A stretch of DNA of 64,000 nucleotides from Microcaldota archaeon (GTDB taxonomy: Archaea; Micrarchaeota; Micrarchaeia; Norongarragalinales; Norongarragalinaceae), in the NCBI GenBank assembly GCA_016207165.1, contig JACQQD010000012.1:1-64000 (forward strand), read 5' to 3'. The notes under the pieces were generated by a model, which was given only the letters and a program-made list of their open reading frames with translations, did no database searches and was not told the DNA's origin. Shown here piece after piece: positions 15,936 to 23,293 of the stretch; the stretch's first letter is position 1, and every line of letters starts with the position of its first letter. The translations under genes were made by a program, and so were the position numbers.

Positions 15936-16337
15936 CTACTTCGTCGTGAAGTAGACTTTCTTTCCCGCCTGGTGCTTGACTAGCAAACCCAAACGGAAAA
16001 GCGCGTTGAGCCGCGCGGAGGCGGCATTGCTTCCTTTGTAATTGAATTTCTCTTGGACGTCCTGCGCCGTCACCTTCGACGCTGTGGAAACGAAATCCAT
16101 GATGTCCTGGTCCACGTCGGCAATGATGGGTTGAGCGTTGGAAGGCGTTAACGCGGAGTTCGCGGCGGAAAGCCGGGATTCGATGCGGTCCAGTTTCGCG
16201 TTGATTTCCTTGAGGACCAAGTTCGTCGAAGTCCGCTCCTCGTGCAATGCTTGAAGCAGGGCGCCGACGACCAAGGGGTCTTTCATGTCGGCCTGGAACT
16301 TGTGAAAGTCCTTTGCGATTTCCTCAAACCCAGCCAT
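15936..16337 (-). CDS. Coiled-coil plus winged-helix DNA-binding protein
   Basis: 133 aa from ATG 16337. Residues about 1-70 are helical with heptad-like character (VLKEINAKLDRIESRL). The C-terminal half is a winged helix (KVTAQDVQEKFNYKGSNAAS, then LNALFRLGLLVKHQAGKKVYFTTK). This fits a dimeric transcription regulator. The upstream region 16379-16455 has three palindromes and a TATA element, which suggests autoregulation. Confidence 0.65.
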   Translation of the reverse strand: MAGFEEIAKDFHKFQADMKDPLVVGALLQALHEERTSTNLVLKEINAKLDRIESRLSAANSALTPSNAQPIIADVDQDIMDFVSTASKVTAQDVQEKFNYKGSNAASARLNALFRLGLLVKHQAGKKVYFTTK

Positions 16338-16378
16338 TGGAAAACCCTTTTATTTCCCGCCGCAGTAAGGGGGAGAGT

Positions 16379-16455
16379 GTTCGTGAAATGCGTCAAGACG
16401 TTGTCTTGAAACAATCACGAACAAGTCATGATATCATCATGACACATATTTAAAC
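16379..16455 (-). promoter_or_regulatory. Promoter with stacked palindromes upstream of the winged-helix gene
   Basis: Nested, nearly concentric inverted repeats: GTTCGTGA/TCACGAAC (16379-16386, 16415-16422) around TCAAGAC-GTT-GTCTTGA (16393-16409). Next to them lies GTCATGAT-ATC-ATCATGAC (16425-16443), and the TATA-like TTTAAATAT occupies about 16445-16453. On the minus strand the last palindrome is just downstream of the TATA box and the nested pair would fall in the 5' leader. The first gene on the other side (16554) has its own TATA box near 16523. Confidence 0.6.
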
Positions 16456-16553
16456 CTTTTGCTTGCCTTTCATTTGGTATTCAGGCCTATTACCAGGCGG
16501 TTTGCGGGCATGGGGGCGGCGGTTTTAAATGGGTTCGCCGCGTAGGTGGGGTC

Positions 16554-17081
16554 ATGGGGTTGGCGGATGACTACGTGCTGCGGCTTTTGGAAGCCTTCAA
16601 ACAGGGCCGCATGAATGACGTGAAGACGTTTAGCGGGGACGCGGCGCGCGAGGCGTTCGTGCATGAAGACGTCGACTTAGTCAATGTTTCCCTGATTGCC
16701 TACGCGTTGTACAAGTTGGACCAGAAAAGCTACATCCGCGACAGCAAAGCCTGGAAAAAGTTCCGCCAAAAGGCGTTGGATGTCTTGGAAGCCTGCAAGA
16801 AAAAGGAGTCCGACAACCACCAAATCCACGACTTGCTTCACGGCGTGCACGAGTTAAGCCTCAAGTTCGGGCGTTTTGCGCAAAGCGTGGTGGAAAAGGG
16901 AAGGCTGAAAGCCGCGGCGCAAATGTACGCACACGGCGCTTCCCTGGGAAAAGCCGTGGAGCTTTCCGGCGCGCCCATTCAAGAAGTCGCCTCCTACATT
17001 GGGGCCACGAACATTGCGGAAAAGTATGAGACGCAGCCCATTGCCAAGCGCCTCAAGACCGTCCGGAGCTTGTTTTCATGA
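16554..17081 (+). CDS. Helical partner protein of a PIN-domain gene
   Basis: 175 aa from ATG 16554. GGTTTTAAATGGG at 16520-16532 is a TATA box about 26 nt upstream, so the mRNA is probably leaderless. The protein is all-helical. A C-terminal segment (GKAVELSGAPIQEVASYIGA) looks like a helix-turn-helix. Its stop overlaps the PIN gene start as ATGA. Such tightly coupled pairs are common with PIN proteins, either as antitoxin/toxin or as RNA-processing partners. Which applies here cannot be decided. Confidence 0.6.
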   Translation: MGLADDYVLRLLEAFKQGRMNDVKTFSGDAAREAFVHEDVDLVNVSLIAYALYKLDQKSYIRDSKAWKKFRQKALDVLEACKKKESDNHQIHDLLHGVHELSLKFGRFAQSVVEKGRLKAAAQMYAHGASLGKAVELSGAPIQEVASYIGATNIAEKYETQPIAKRLKTVRSLFS

Positions 17082-17755
17082 ACTTTGTCTGCGACAGTTC
17101 GACGCTCATCTCGTTGGGCGAAACCTGCACGTTGGGCGCGTTGACGTTTTTGAAGGAGAAGACGGGCGCGCGGTTCTTGGTGCCGCCGGCGGTGGTCTTT
17201 GAAAGCATGCAGCACCCCGAACAAATCAAGCGGTACGCGTTTTCGGGGTACAAAATACAGCATCAACTGGAAGCCGGCGTCCTGGAGGCCACGCCGCCGA
17301 CGAAGAATTTGGAGCAAAATGCCCGTGAAATCCTGGGGCAAGCCAACCGCGTGTTTTCCGTCAACAAGAAACCCCTTAAAGTGCTTCAAATCGGGGAAGC
17401 AGAGTGCCTGGCCGCATACAACGCAGAAGCGGCGAAAGGCGTTCTGGTGGACGAGAAGACGACGCGGCTGTTCATCGAGGACCCCACGCTTCTCAAGGAG
17501 AGTCTGTCCGCGGAGTACCACCGGCCCGTGGAAGTCAACCGGGACGCCTGGGAGGCCGTTCGGAAGTTCACCGGCGGCATGGTGGCGGTTCGGTCCACCG
17601 AGATTTTGGCCATGGCCTACGAATACGGTTTTTTTGACGGGTACCAACAAAACGCCGCCAACGCCTTTCATTCCGCGTTGTACGCCCTGCGCAACGCCGG
17701 GTGCTCCATTACGTCGCACGAACTCTTGGAGTACCAGCGCGTCCAAAAGACCTAG
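17078..17755 (+). CDS. PIN-domain ribonuclease-like protein
   Basis: 225 aa from ATG 17078, coupled to the upstream gene. The N-terminal FVCDSSTLISLGE gives the first PIN aspartate (Asp6). IGEAECLAAYNAE near residue 110 gives the central Glu, and GVLVDEKTTRLF gives the next acidic residue. About 75 residues beyond the PIN core are helical. PIN domains are Mg-dependent RNA nucleases found in toxins and rRNA processing. It overlaps the Lrp-like gene tail to tail by 4 nt. Confidence 0.72.
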   Translation: MNFVCDSSTLISLGETCTLGALTFLKEKTGARFLVPPAVVFESMQHPEQIKRYAFSGYKIQHQLEAGVLEATPPTKNLEQNAREILGQANRVFSVNKKPLKVLQIGEAECLAAYNAEAAKGVLVDEKTTRLFIEDPTLLKESLSAEYHRPVEVNRDAWEAVRKFTGGMVAVRSTEILAMAYEYGFFDGYQQNAANAFHSALYALRNAGCSITSHELLEYQRVQKT

Positions 17756-18744
17756 CGCGGCTTTTTCGTGCGCATCGGATAGAAGTCGAATTTGAAAACG
17801 CGGTAAATGGTGAGCACCGAATAGTCTTTGAGCACGTCGGAAAACAGGCTCTTGAAATCCATGAGGATGCGCCGAAACTCGGCGGCGTTGGACACTTCCA
17901 CATTGAACTCGGCGTCAAAAGGCCCCAGGGCCTGGCTTGAAAAATAGATGCGGGGTTGCGCACGCAAGTACGCGTCCAAGTCGCGTTTCCGTTTTTTGTC
18001 CATGGGGTGCAATCGCAAAAGAAGCTTGTAGTGCGGCTGGCCCAGTGCCTCGTTGTCCAGCACCAATGCATAATGTTGGATCACTCCGGTTTTCTCCATT
18101 TTTTTGATGCGAAGGCGAACCGCGTCCGCGGACACGCCGACGGCTTGAGAAATCCGAACATACGGAAGGCGCGCATCCTGGCATAAAACCCCCAGAATCG
18201 ACAAGTCCACGTCATCCAGTCGGGCCAACGCCTCACGCGAGCCAAACCGAACCGGCTTGAACAATTCCGAGGAAGGCGCGGACACCAGGTAGGCGCGCGT
18301 GTAAAACTGGGCATCAAGCAGCACGACGATTTGGCGTTCGGAAATGTAGGCGCCGAATTCCTGGTTTAGGGCCTGAAGCTGGTCAAAGGCGTCCTCCGAC
18401 GAGCGGGCAAACAGGTTGAAAACGACGTCAAAGGCGCCATCGGTGCCCGCCAGCCACTGCACGCGCGGATGGCGCATCAAGTAGTCGAGGATTTTTTTCT
18501 CGGTGTGCGGATCCGCGTCCTGCAGCCGCAGGAAAACCTTGTAGCCGGTGTAGCCCAGCTTGGCCAGATCCACGATGGCCAAATACTTCTGGATGGCCGT
18601 TTTTTCCAGTCGGGAAAGCCTGTGGAACACGGCTTGTTTGCTTAATGACGCGGCATTCGCCAAGGCGGCCAGGGGCTGGCGGGCGTTTTGGTCCAACGCG
18701 TACAAAATCTTTCGGTCCTTGACGTCAAGAGGCATGATTAACAA
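17752..18744 (-). CDS. Double-Lrp/AsnC-type transcriptional regulator
   Basis: 330 aa; ATG 18744, with ATG 18735 (MPLDVKDRKIL) an equally good start. Two tandem Lrp units are present. The first HTH is at about residues 6-55 (LAALANAASLSKQAVFHRLS) with a following sensor-like region. The second HTH is at about 185-230 (VDLSILGVLCQDARLPYVRI) with its own sensor region ending in VLTIYRVFKFDFY. Lrp proteins bind amino acids or other small ligands. It is divergent from small membrane protein C across a very AT-rich promoter. Confidence 0.75.
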   Translation of the reverse strand: MLIMPLDVKDRKILYALDQNARQPLAALANAASLSKQAVFHRLSRLEKTAIQKYLAIVDLAKLGYTGYKVFLRLQDADPHTEKKILDYLMRHPRVQWLAGTDGAFDVVFNLFARSSEDAFDQLQALNQEFGAYISERQIVVLLDAQFYTRAYLVSAPSSELFKPVRFGSREALARLDDVDLSILGVLCQDARLPYVRISQAVGVSADAVRLRIKKMEKTGVIQHYALVLDNEALGQPHYKLLLRLHPMDKKRKRDLDAYLRAQPRIYFSSQALGPFDAEFNVEVSNAAEFRRILMDFKSLFSDVLKDYSVLTIYRVFKFDFYPMRTKKPR

Positions 18745-18828
18745 AAATGATTTTTTGATATAAATTACTTTGTTTTGTCAAATAATTTAGTAGAATCAAT
18801 TAAATTTATCTGATTTCACGTTCAAGCC
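18745..18828. promoter_or_regulatory. AT-rich divergent promoter
   Basis: 84 nt, mostly A/T. GATATAAATTAC at about 18757-18768 can act as the TATA box for the Lrp-like gene. TTAAATTTA near 18800 can serve the plus-strand gene starting at GTG 18829. The segment TTTG-N6-CAAA lies between them and could be a regulator site. Confidence 0.5.
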
Positions 18829-19128
18829 GTGGCACTCAGCGAATTCCAGACAGGCACCGTGGTCTCCGTGCTCATGGTCATCGCCGTGGGGCACGCCGCG
18901 TTTGTGGGGGGCTCGCCTATGGACAGCGTGTGGATGTGGGGGCTGGGCTTTTTGTCTTACGCGCCCGTCATGCTGCTGAACGCGTTGGCCTCCTCGTCAT
19001 GGGCGTTACTGACTCCGCTGGCCGCGTTGGCGGTACTGGCGTACTTGATGGAATTGCAGAAAGCGGTCGGGGAAGGAATCTACTTGGTTATTTTGGCCGC
19101 CGGCATCTTGATGGGTTGGGGCGTGTAG
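18829..19128 (+). CDS. Small three-helix membrane protein (copy C)
   Basis: 99 aa from a GTG at 18829. Three hydrophobic helices are visible. WMWGLGFLSYAPVML and LLTPLAALAVLAYLMELQKA align by eye with WIWSLGMLAAIPMMV and LLAPLAALAFLWWLVFLKDT of copy B, and more loosely with copy A. It ends GWGV where B ends FLGV and A ends VAGV. It is divergent from the double-Lrp regulator. A GAAGCC-N7-GGCTTC hairpin at about 19135-19153 follows the stop and may terminate the transcript. Confidence 0.65.
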   Translation: MALSEFQTGTVVSVLMVIAVGHAAFVGGSPMDSVWMWGLGFLSYAPVMLLNALASSSWALLTPLAALAVLAYLMELQKAVGEGIYLVILAAGILMGWGV

Positions 19129-19254
19129 CGTCCAGAAGCCTTAAAACGGCTTCACCTCCATATACCCTTTTTCTCCGGGGCCCAAAGCAAAGACCGTAAT
19201 GTTCCTCGGTTAGTTTGCCATCGCGCCCGGCAGGGCCGATGGGTTCGCTCAAAA

Positions 19255-19326
19255 GGGCTCGTAGTCGAGTGGTAAGACGCCGCCTTCGCAAGGCGGAGAC
19301 CGCGGGTTCAATTCCCGCCGAGTCCA
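19255..19326 (+). tRNA. tRNA-Ala(CGC)
   Basis: A 72-nt cloverleaf: acceptor GGGCTCG/CGAGTCC with the G3-U70 wobble that identifies tRNA-Ala. The anticodon arm CCGCC-TTCGCAA-GGCGG gives anticodon CGC. The T-arm is GCGGG-TTCAATT-CCCGC and the discriminator is A. No CCA is encoded. The last 22 nt are repeated at 19473-19494. Confidence 0.95.
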
Positions 19327-19472
19327 TAGTAGTTTGAGTAACCGCAAGTCTTTCAGTTCTGCGGCTGCTCGGACACGGGCCTTACGTGCGGTCGCTTCCC
19401 TGCAAAAAAGAGGGAGGGGATCGGGGTAACGTAGGACTAAGGGGAACCGTAGGTGCCCCTTAGTCCCGGCGT
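19327..19472 (+). other. Structured spacer between tRNA-Ala and its duplicated 3' end
   Basis: No ORF. Several stems are visible: CCGCA/TGCGG (about 19341-19363), TCCCT/AGGGA (about 19397-19415), and a perfect 11-bp hairpin GGACTAAGGGG ... CCCCTTAGTCC around 19434-19466. It directly precedes the duplicated tRNA 3' end. It may be a remnant of an integrated element or a small structured RNA. Confidence 0.4.
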
Positions 19473-19494
19473 GGTTCAATTCCCGCCGAGTCCA
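19473..19494 (+). repeat. Duplicated 3' end of tRNA-Ala (att-like direct repeat)
   Basis: A 22-bp segment beginning GGTTCAATTCCCGCC is identical to positions 19305-19326 of the tRNA-Ala gene, 168 nt away. It covers the T-loop, T-stem 3' strand, acceptor 3' strand and discriminator. The upstream half of a tRNA is missing here, so it is not a functional gene. Such partial tRNA copies typically mark integration sites. Confidence 0.7.
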
Positions 19495-19499
19495 TTTTC

Positions 19500-20612
19500 A
19501 TGGAGAGTCGGCCGAAACGCATCGCGATTGCCGCCATGGGTACCGGCGGCCACATTTATCCAGGAATCGAGATCGCGCGCAAGCTTCGGGAACAGGGTCA
19601 CGAGGTGCTGTTCGTGGGCACCACGGACCGCATGGAAAAAGAGTTGGTGCCTGCGCAGGGGTTTCCGATTGAGTTGATTCGGGCCGAGCCGTTTGCCGGC
19701 GAAGGGGTTCTGGGAAAAATCCGGGCGCTGGTGAACTTGGTTCCGGCGACGGCGAAAAGTTTTCGGATTTTGAGGGACTTCAAGGCGGATGGCGTAGTGG
19801 GCACTGGGGCGTACGGCTCGGTGCCAGTGGCTTTGGCGGCCAAGCTTCGGGGCTTGCCGTTGGTAGTGTATGAACCCAATGGGCATCCGGGGTTGGCGAA
19901 CCGCGTTTTGTCGTGGCTGGCGGACTCGGTGTTCACTCCTTTTTCGGCGTTTGTGGACCGGTTTCCGAAGTCCAAGGTGAAAGTAGGGGCCGTGGTCAAG
20001 AAAGAGGCTTTATCCGCGGAAAGGAACCTGGGGCGGAACGGGTTTACGGTTTGGGTGTTTGGGGGAAGCCAGGGGTCGCGGGTGTTGAATCAGGCGGTGG
20101 TGGAGGCGTTGCCGCATTTGGAAGAAGGAATCAGGGTATCTCACATGACGGGGCGCAACGAGTTTGACGCGGTGCGGCGGCAGTACCCGGTGGATGGGGG
20201 GCATCGCGTGGTGCCGTACGTGGATGACGTTGGGAATGCGTACGGGGAAGCCGACGTGATCGTGATGCGGGGAGGCGCTACCAGCCTCACGGAAATCTCG
20301 GTTTTTCGGGACCCGCATGGAAAATCCAGGCCGGTCATCGCGGTTCCGTTCGAGGGACAAGGCGGCCAACAGACCACGCCCAACGTGTTGGCCGAAAAGG
20401 GGGCCCTTTTGGTCATTCCGCAAAGCAGGCTTTCCGGTCCCGCGTTGGCGCAAGCCGTCAACGGGTTGTATCGGGATGGAAAGACTCGGAAAGCGTTGGC
20501 GGACGCGTTGGCAGGGCAAGTCACGTCAAGCGAGGGCGCGCACGCTATTGCCGGCGAAATCGTTTCGCTGGCAGAGCGGCGGAACGGCGAGAAAATCCGG
20601 CAGCCGCGTTGA
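19500..20612 (+). CDS. MurG-like GT28 glycosyltransferase
   Basis: 370 aa from ATG 19500, five nt after the tRNA-end repeat. The N-terminal glycine loop IAAMGTGGHIYPGIEIA corresponds to the MurG G-loop. The C-domain has VWVFGGSQGSRVLN (second G-loop) and MRGGATSLTEISVF (sugar-nucleotide site). Bacterial MurG adds GlcNAc to lipid I at the inner membrane face. No other murein genes are in the window, so here it more likely acts on an isoprenoid-linked intermediate of the surface glycan. It opens the glycan island. Confidence 0.85.
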   Translation: MESRPKRIAIAAMGTGGHIYPGIEIARKLREQGHEVLFVGTTDRMEKELVPAQGFPIELIRAEPFAGEGVLGKIRALVNLVPATAKSFRILRDFKADGVVGTGAYGSVPVALAAKLRGLPLVVYEPNGHPGLANRVLSWLADSVFTPFSAFVDRFPKSKVKVGAVVKKEALSAERNLGRNGFTVWVFGGSQGSRVLNQAVVEALPHLEEGIRVSHMTGRNEFDAVRRQYPVDGGHRVVPYVDDVGNAYGEADVIVMRGGATSLTEISVFRDPHGKSRPVIAVPFEGQGGQQTTPNVLAEKGALLVIPQSRLSGPALAQAVNGLYRDGKTRKALADALAGQVTSSEGAHAIAGEIVSLAERRNGEKIRQPR

Positions 20613-20664
20613 CGGTCTTCGGAATTCTGGAAAGGTTTTAACGGGGCGCCGCCCTTTTTTTGTG

Positions 20665-21594
20665 ATGAAGAAGCAATTGCTTTTGTTGGCCAACGTGTTG
20701 GTGGCGTTGGCGCTGGCTTATTTTTTCCTTCAGTCCGCGGGCTTGGAGCGGGTGGGCGACTTTCTGTCGCGGGCGCGGCTTGAATTCGTGGTGTTGGGCG
20801 CGTTGTTTTACTCGGGCATGAATCTAGTGAACTCGTTTCGCATTGCGTGGGGGGCGAAAAGGCCGTGGCAACCGGCGTTGTTTTTCAAGCACATGACGTC
20901 CATGCTGGTGTCCGATTTCACGCCGGGGCGGGCGGGTTACTCCACCATCATCTTAAAGCTTCGGGCCGTTGGCGTGGAAAGCGGGTTGGCTATCAAGGCG
21001 TTGGGCATGGTGTTTGCCTCCGATTTTTTCAGCCGGGCCGTTTTGGCGGCCGCGGCGGTGCTGTATTTTGCGGGGCGCGTGGATGGCGCCGTGTTGTGGG
21101 TTACCGTTGGAGTCATGCTGGGTTTGGGCGTGGCGGTGTTGGGCGTTCTGGTGTTCCGCGTCAAGCTCGTGGAAAAGTTGTTGGCGTGGTTGCCGGGAAT
21201 CGGCGTGCGGCTGCAAGGGGCGTACCGGCACGTGATTTCCGCGCGATCCAGTCCGCGTTTTTTGGCGGGAAACGTCGCATTGAGCCTTTTTGGGGCGCTG
21301 CTGCGGGGAACGGCGTGGATGCTGGTTTTTTGGGCGATTGGGGGTTTTGGGCTGGAAGTCTGGGTGCCAGCGATTCTGGTGAGCGCGTTGGTGACGGCGT
21401 TAAGCTTTGTGCCGGTGTCGTTGGCTGGCCTTGGGTTGCAGGAGGGCGCGGGCGCGTATCTTTTTTCGGTGGCGTTGGGCGCGTCCTTGGAGCTTTGCGC
21501 GGCGGCCATGGTTCTTATTCGCGTCATGGAATTTGGTTCGAACGCGTTTTGGGGTTGGCGGGAGTTGTTGACGAACTGGCGGAAAAAGCGGTAA
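20665..21594 (+). CDS. YbhN/LPG-synthase-TM-like membrane protein
   Basis: 309 aa from ATG 20665 (the GTG 3 nt earlier, at 20662, is an alternative). About eight hydrophobic helices are present. FVVLGALFYSGMNLVNSFRI and SFVPVSLAGLGLQEGAGAYL are the typical UPF0104/lysylphosphatidylglycerol-synthase-TM motifs. Proteins of this type (including archaeal AglD relatives fused to GT2) are linked to lipid or lipid-linked glycan handling. It is 52 nt after the MurG homologue and co-directional. Confidence 0.75.
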   Translation: MKKQLLLLANVLVALALAYFFLQSAGLERVGDFLSRARLEFVVLGALFYSGMNLVNSFRIAWGAKRPWQPALFFKHMTSMLVSDFTPGRAGYSTIILKLRAVGVESGLAIKALGMVFASDFFSRAVLAAAAVLYFAGRVDGAVLWVTVGVMLGLGVAVLGVLVFRVKLVEKLLAWLPGIGVRLQGAYRHVISARSSPRFLAGNVALSLFGALLRGTAWMLVFWAIGGFGLEVWVPAILVSALVTALSFVPVSLAGLGLQEGAGAYLFSVALGASLELCAAAMVLIRVMEFGSNAFWGWRELLTNWRKKR

Positions 21595-21610
21595 AGCGAT
21601 TTGACGGCGT

Positions 21611-22678
21611 TTAGCGGTAAAACGATTTGACGGCTTCCGCGATTTCCTGGATTTGGGCTTCGGTGACGGACGGGTGGACGGGCAAGCTCAACACGGTTTG
21701 ACAGAGTTTTTCCGTGATCGGGGTTTGCGCGTTCGCGTTGAAGGTTGCCAGCGAGTGAAGCGGGTGCGGGTAGTAGACGTTGGCCCCAATTTCCTTCTTT
21801 TTTAGGTGTTCCCAGAGCGCGTCGCGGTTTTCGGCTTTGACGGTGTACTGGTTAAAGACGTGGAACGCGTGCTCGCGTTCGGTTGGCGTTTGGATTTGGG
21901 GGACGCTGGAGAGCAAATCGTTGAGTATCCGAGCGTTCTTGCGGCGGGCCTCCGTGAATTTCGGAAGTTTTTGGAGTTGCGCGGAGCCCATGGCGCAGTT
22001 CACAGCCGGCAGGCGGTAGTTGTAGCCGGCGCAGGCGTAGTCGTAGGGCTTGCGTTGGCCGATGTTGCGCCACAGCCGGCATTTTTCCGCCAAATCGCTG
22101 GAGTCAGTCAATATCGCGCCGCCTTCGCCGGTCGTCATGTTCTTGGTGGGGTAAAAGGATTGGATTTGGGCGGCGTCGCCGAGGTTGGCGTTGGACTTCC
22201 ATTTCGCGCCGATGCTTTGGGCGTTGTCGCTTATCACGAGAAGGTCGTGTTCTTTGGCGATTTTGGAGATTTCATCCACGTCGTAGGCTTGGCCGTACAG
22301 GGAAACGGGGACAATGGCTTTGGTCTGGGAAGTGATGGCGGCCTCCAACGCGTGCGGGTCCATGGTGAAAAAGTCCGGGTCCACGTCCACGAACACGTTG
22401 TTCGCGCCGACGTAGCGGGCGGCGTTGGCGGTGGCGATGAAGGTGAAATCCGGGACGATGACCTGGTCGCCGGGACCGATGCCCAAGGCGTGGAAGATGA
22501 CGTGGAGGGCGGCTGTTCCACTGGACACGGCCACCGCATGCGGGTAACTGCAGTAATGGGCGAGTTCTTTTTCGAATTGTTCGACGAAGGGGCCAGCCGT
22601 GAGTTTGCCGCTTTCCAAGACTTTTTGCATGGCGGAAAGCTCTTCAGAACCAACCAATGGTTTGGCAATGGGAATAAT
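21611..22678 (-). CDS. DegT/DnrJ/EryC1/StrS sugar aminotransferase (probable ATT start)
   Basis: 355 aa if read from ATT at 22678. The PLP lysine lies in SFYPTKNMTTGEGG, and the aspartate site in VISDNAQSIGAKW. These enzymes put an amino group on a keto-sugar nucleotide. The family N-terminus IPIAKPLVGSEEL is encoded only upstream of the first conventional start (TTG 22657). A stop lies directly before ATT-ATT at 22678, leaving ATT as the likely initiator. The sequence GGAAGTGA of the previous gene's end serves as ribosome site 6 nt upstream. It follows the acetyltransferase, a WlbB/WbpD-type pairing. Confidence 0.88.
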   Translation of the reverse strand: MIPIAKPLVGSEELSAMQKVLESGKLTAGPFVEQFEKELAHYCSYPHAVAVSSGTAALHVIFHALGIGPGDQVIVPDFTFIATANAARYVGANNVFVDVDPDFFTMDPHALEAAITSQTKAIVPVSLYGQAYDVDEISKIAKEHDLLVISDNAQSIGAKWKSNANLGDAAQIQSFYPTKNMTTGEGGAILTDSSDLAEKCRLWRNIGQRKPYDYACAGYNYRLPAVNCAMGSAQLQKLPKFTEARRKNARILNDLLSSVPQIQTPTEREHAFHVFNQYTVKAENRDALWEHLKKKEIGANVYYPHPLHSLATFNANAQTPITEKLCQTVLSLPVHPSVTEAQIQEIAEAVKSFYR

Positions 22679-22684
22679 TCAACG

Positions 22685-23293
22685 TCACTTCCGGAGTTTC
22701 TCGTAGTCGGAAAGGGGAATAAAGTGAGGGGATGCGCAGGCGGTGCAAGACATTTCCGCGTTTTTTTCGTTTTTCTTGTCGAGTTTTAGTTTGTGGCCGC
22801 AGGCGCAGACAAAACCCATGACGCGCGCGGGGTTGCCTACCACCAAGCCATGGTCGGGGACGTCTTTGGTCACCACGCTCCCGGAGCCAGTCATGGCCCA
22901 TTTTCCGACGGTCACGCCGCAAACCAGGATGGTGCCGGCGCCCAGGGCCGCGCCGTCTTTGATGTGCGTAGTGGACACCTGCCAGTCGGAGCCACTTTTT
23001 AGGGAACCGTCGGGGTTGACCGCTCTGGGGAAGCGGTCGTTGGTGATCACGCAATGCGGGCCGACAAAGACGCCGTTTCCCAGGGAGGCGCCGTGGTAGA
23101 TGGAGCAATTGTTTTGGATTTTGCAAAAGTCGCCTATTTTCACGTCAAAGTCGATGTACACGTTTTTTCCGACGATGCAATTTTTTCCAAGGGAGGCGTT
23201 TTCGCGGATTTGGCTTTGGTGCCAGACTTGCGTGCCATCGCCCAGGTTGGCTTTGGGCGAGACGTCGGCAGTGGGGTGGATGCGGACGGTCAT
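22685..23293 (-). CDS. Hexapeptide-repeat sugar N-acetyltransferase (WlbB/WbpD-like)
   Basis: 202 aa from ATG 23293, overlapping the stop of the epimerase upstream. Repeated LbH hexapeptides fill the first 160 residues (IGDFCKIQNNCSIYHGASLG; ITNDRFPRA; VGNPARVMG). These build a left-handed beta-helix trimer that N-acetylates 3-amino sugar nucleotides. The C-terminal tail carries two cysteine pairs (CACG and CTAC) forming a zinc-ribbon-like end often seen in this subfamily. It precedes the DegT aminotransferase that would supply its substrate. Confidence 0.85.
   Translation of the reverse strand: MTVRIHPTADVSPKANLGDGTQVWHQSQIRENASLGKNCIVGKNVYIDFDVKIGDFCKIQNNCSIYHGASLGNGVFVGPHCVITNDRFPRAVNPDGSLKSGSDWQVSTTHIKDGAALGAGTILVCGVTVGKWAMTGSGSVVTKDVPDHGLVVGNPARVMGFVCACGHKLKLDKKNEKNAEMSCTACASPHFIPLSDYEKLRK

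Noticed and set aside
19381-19494. Second tRNA gene behind tRNA-Ala
   Set aside because: Only the T-loop and acceptor 3' strand match. T-stem pairing is broken and no 5' acceptor or anticodon arm can be drawn.
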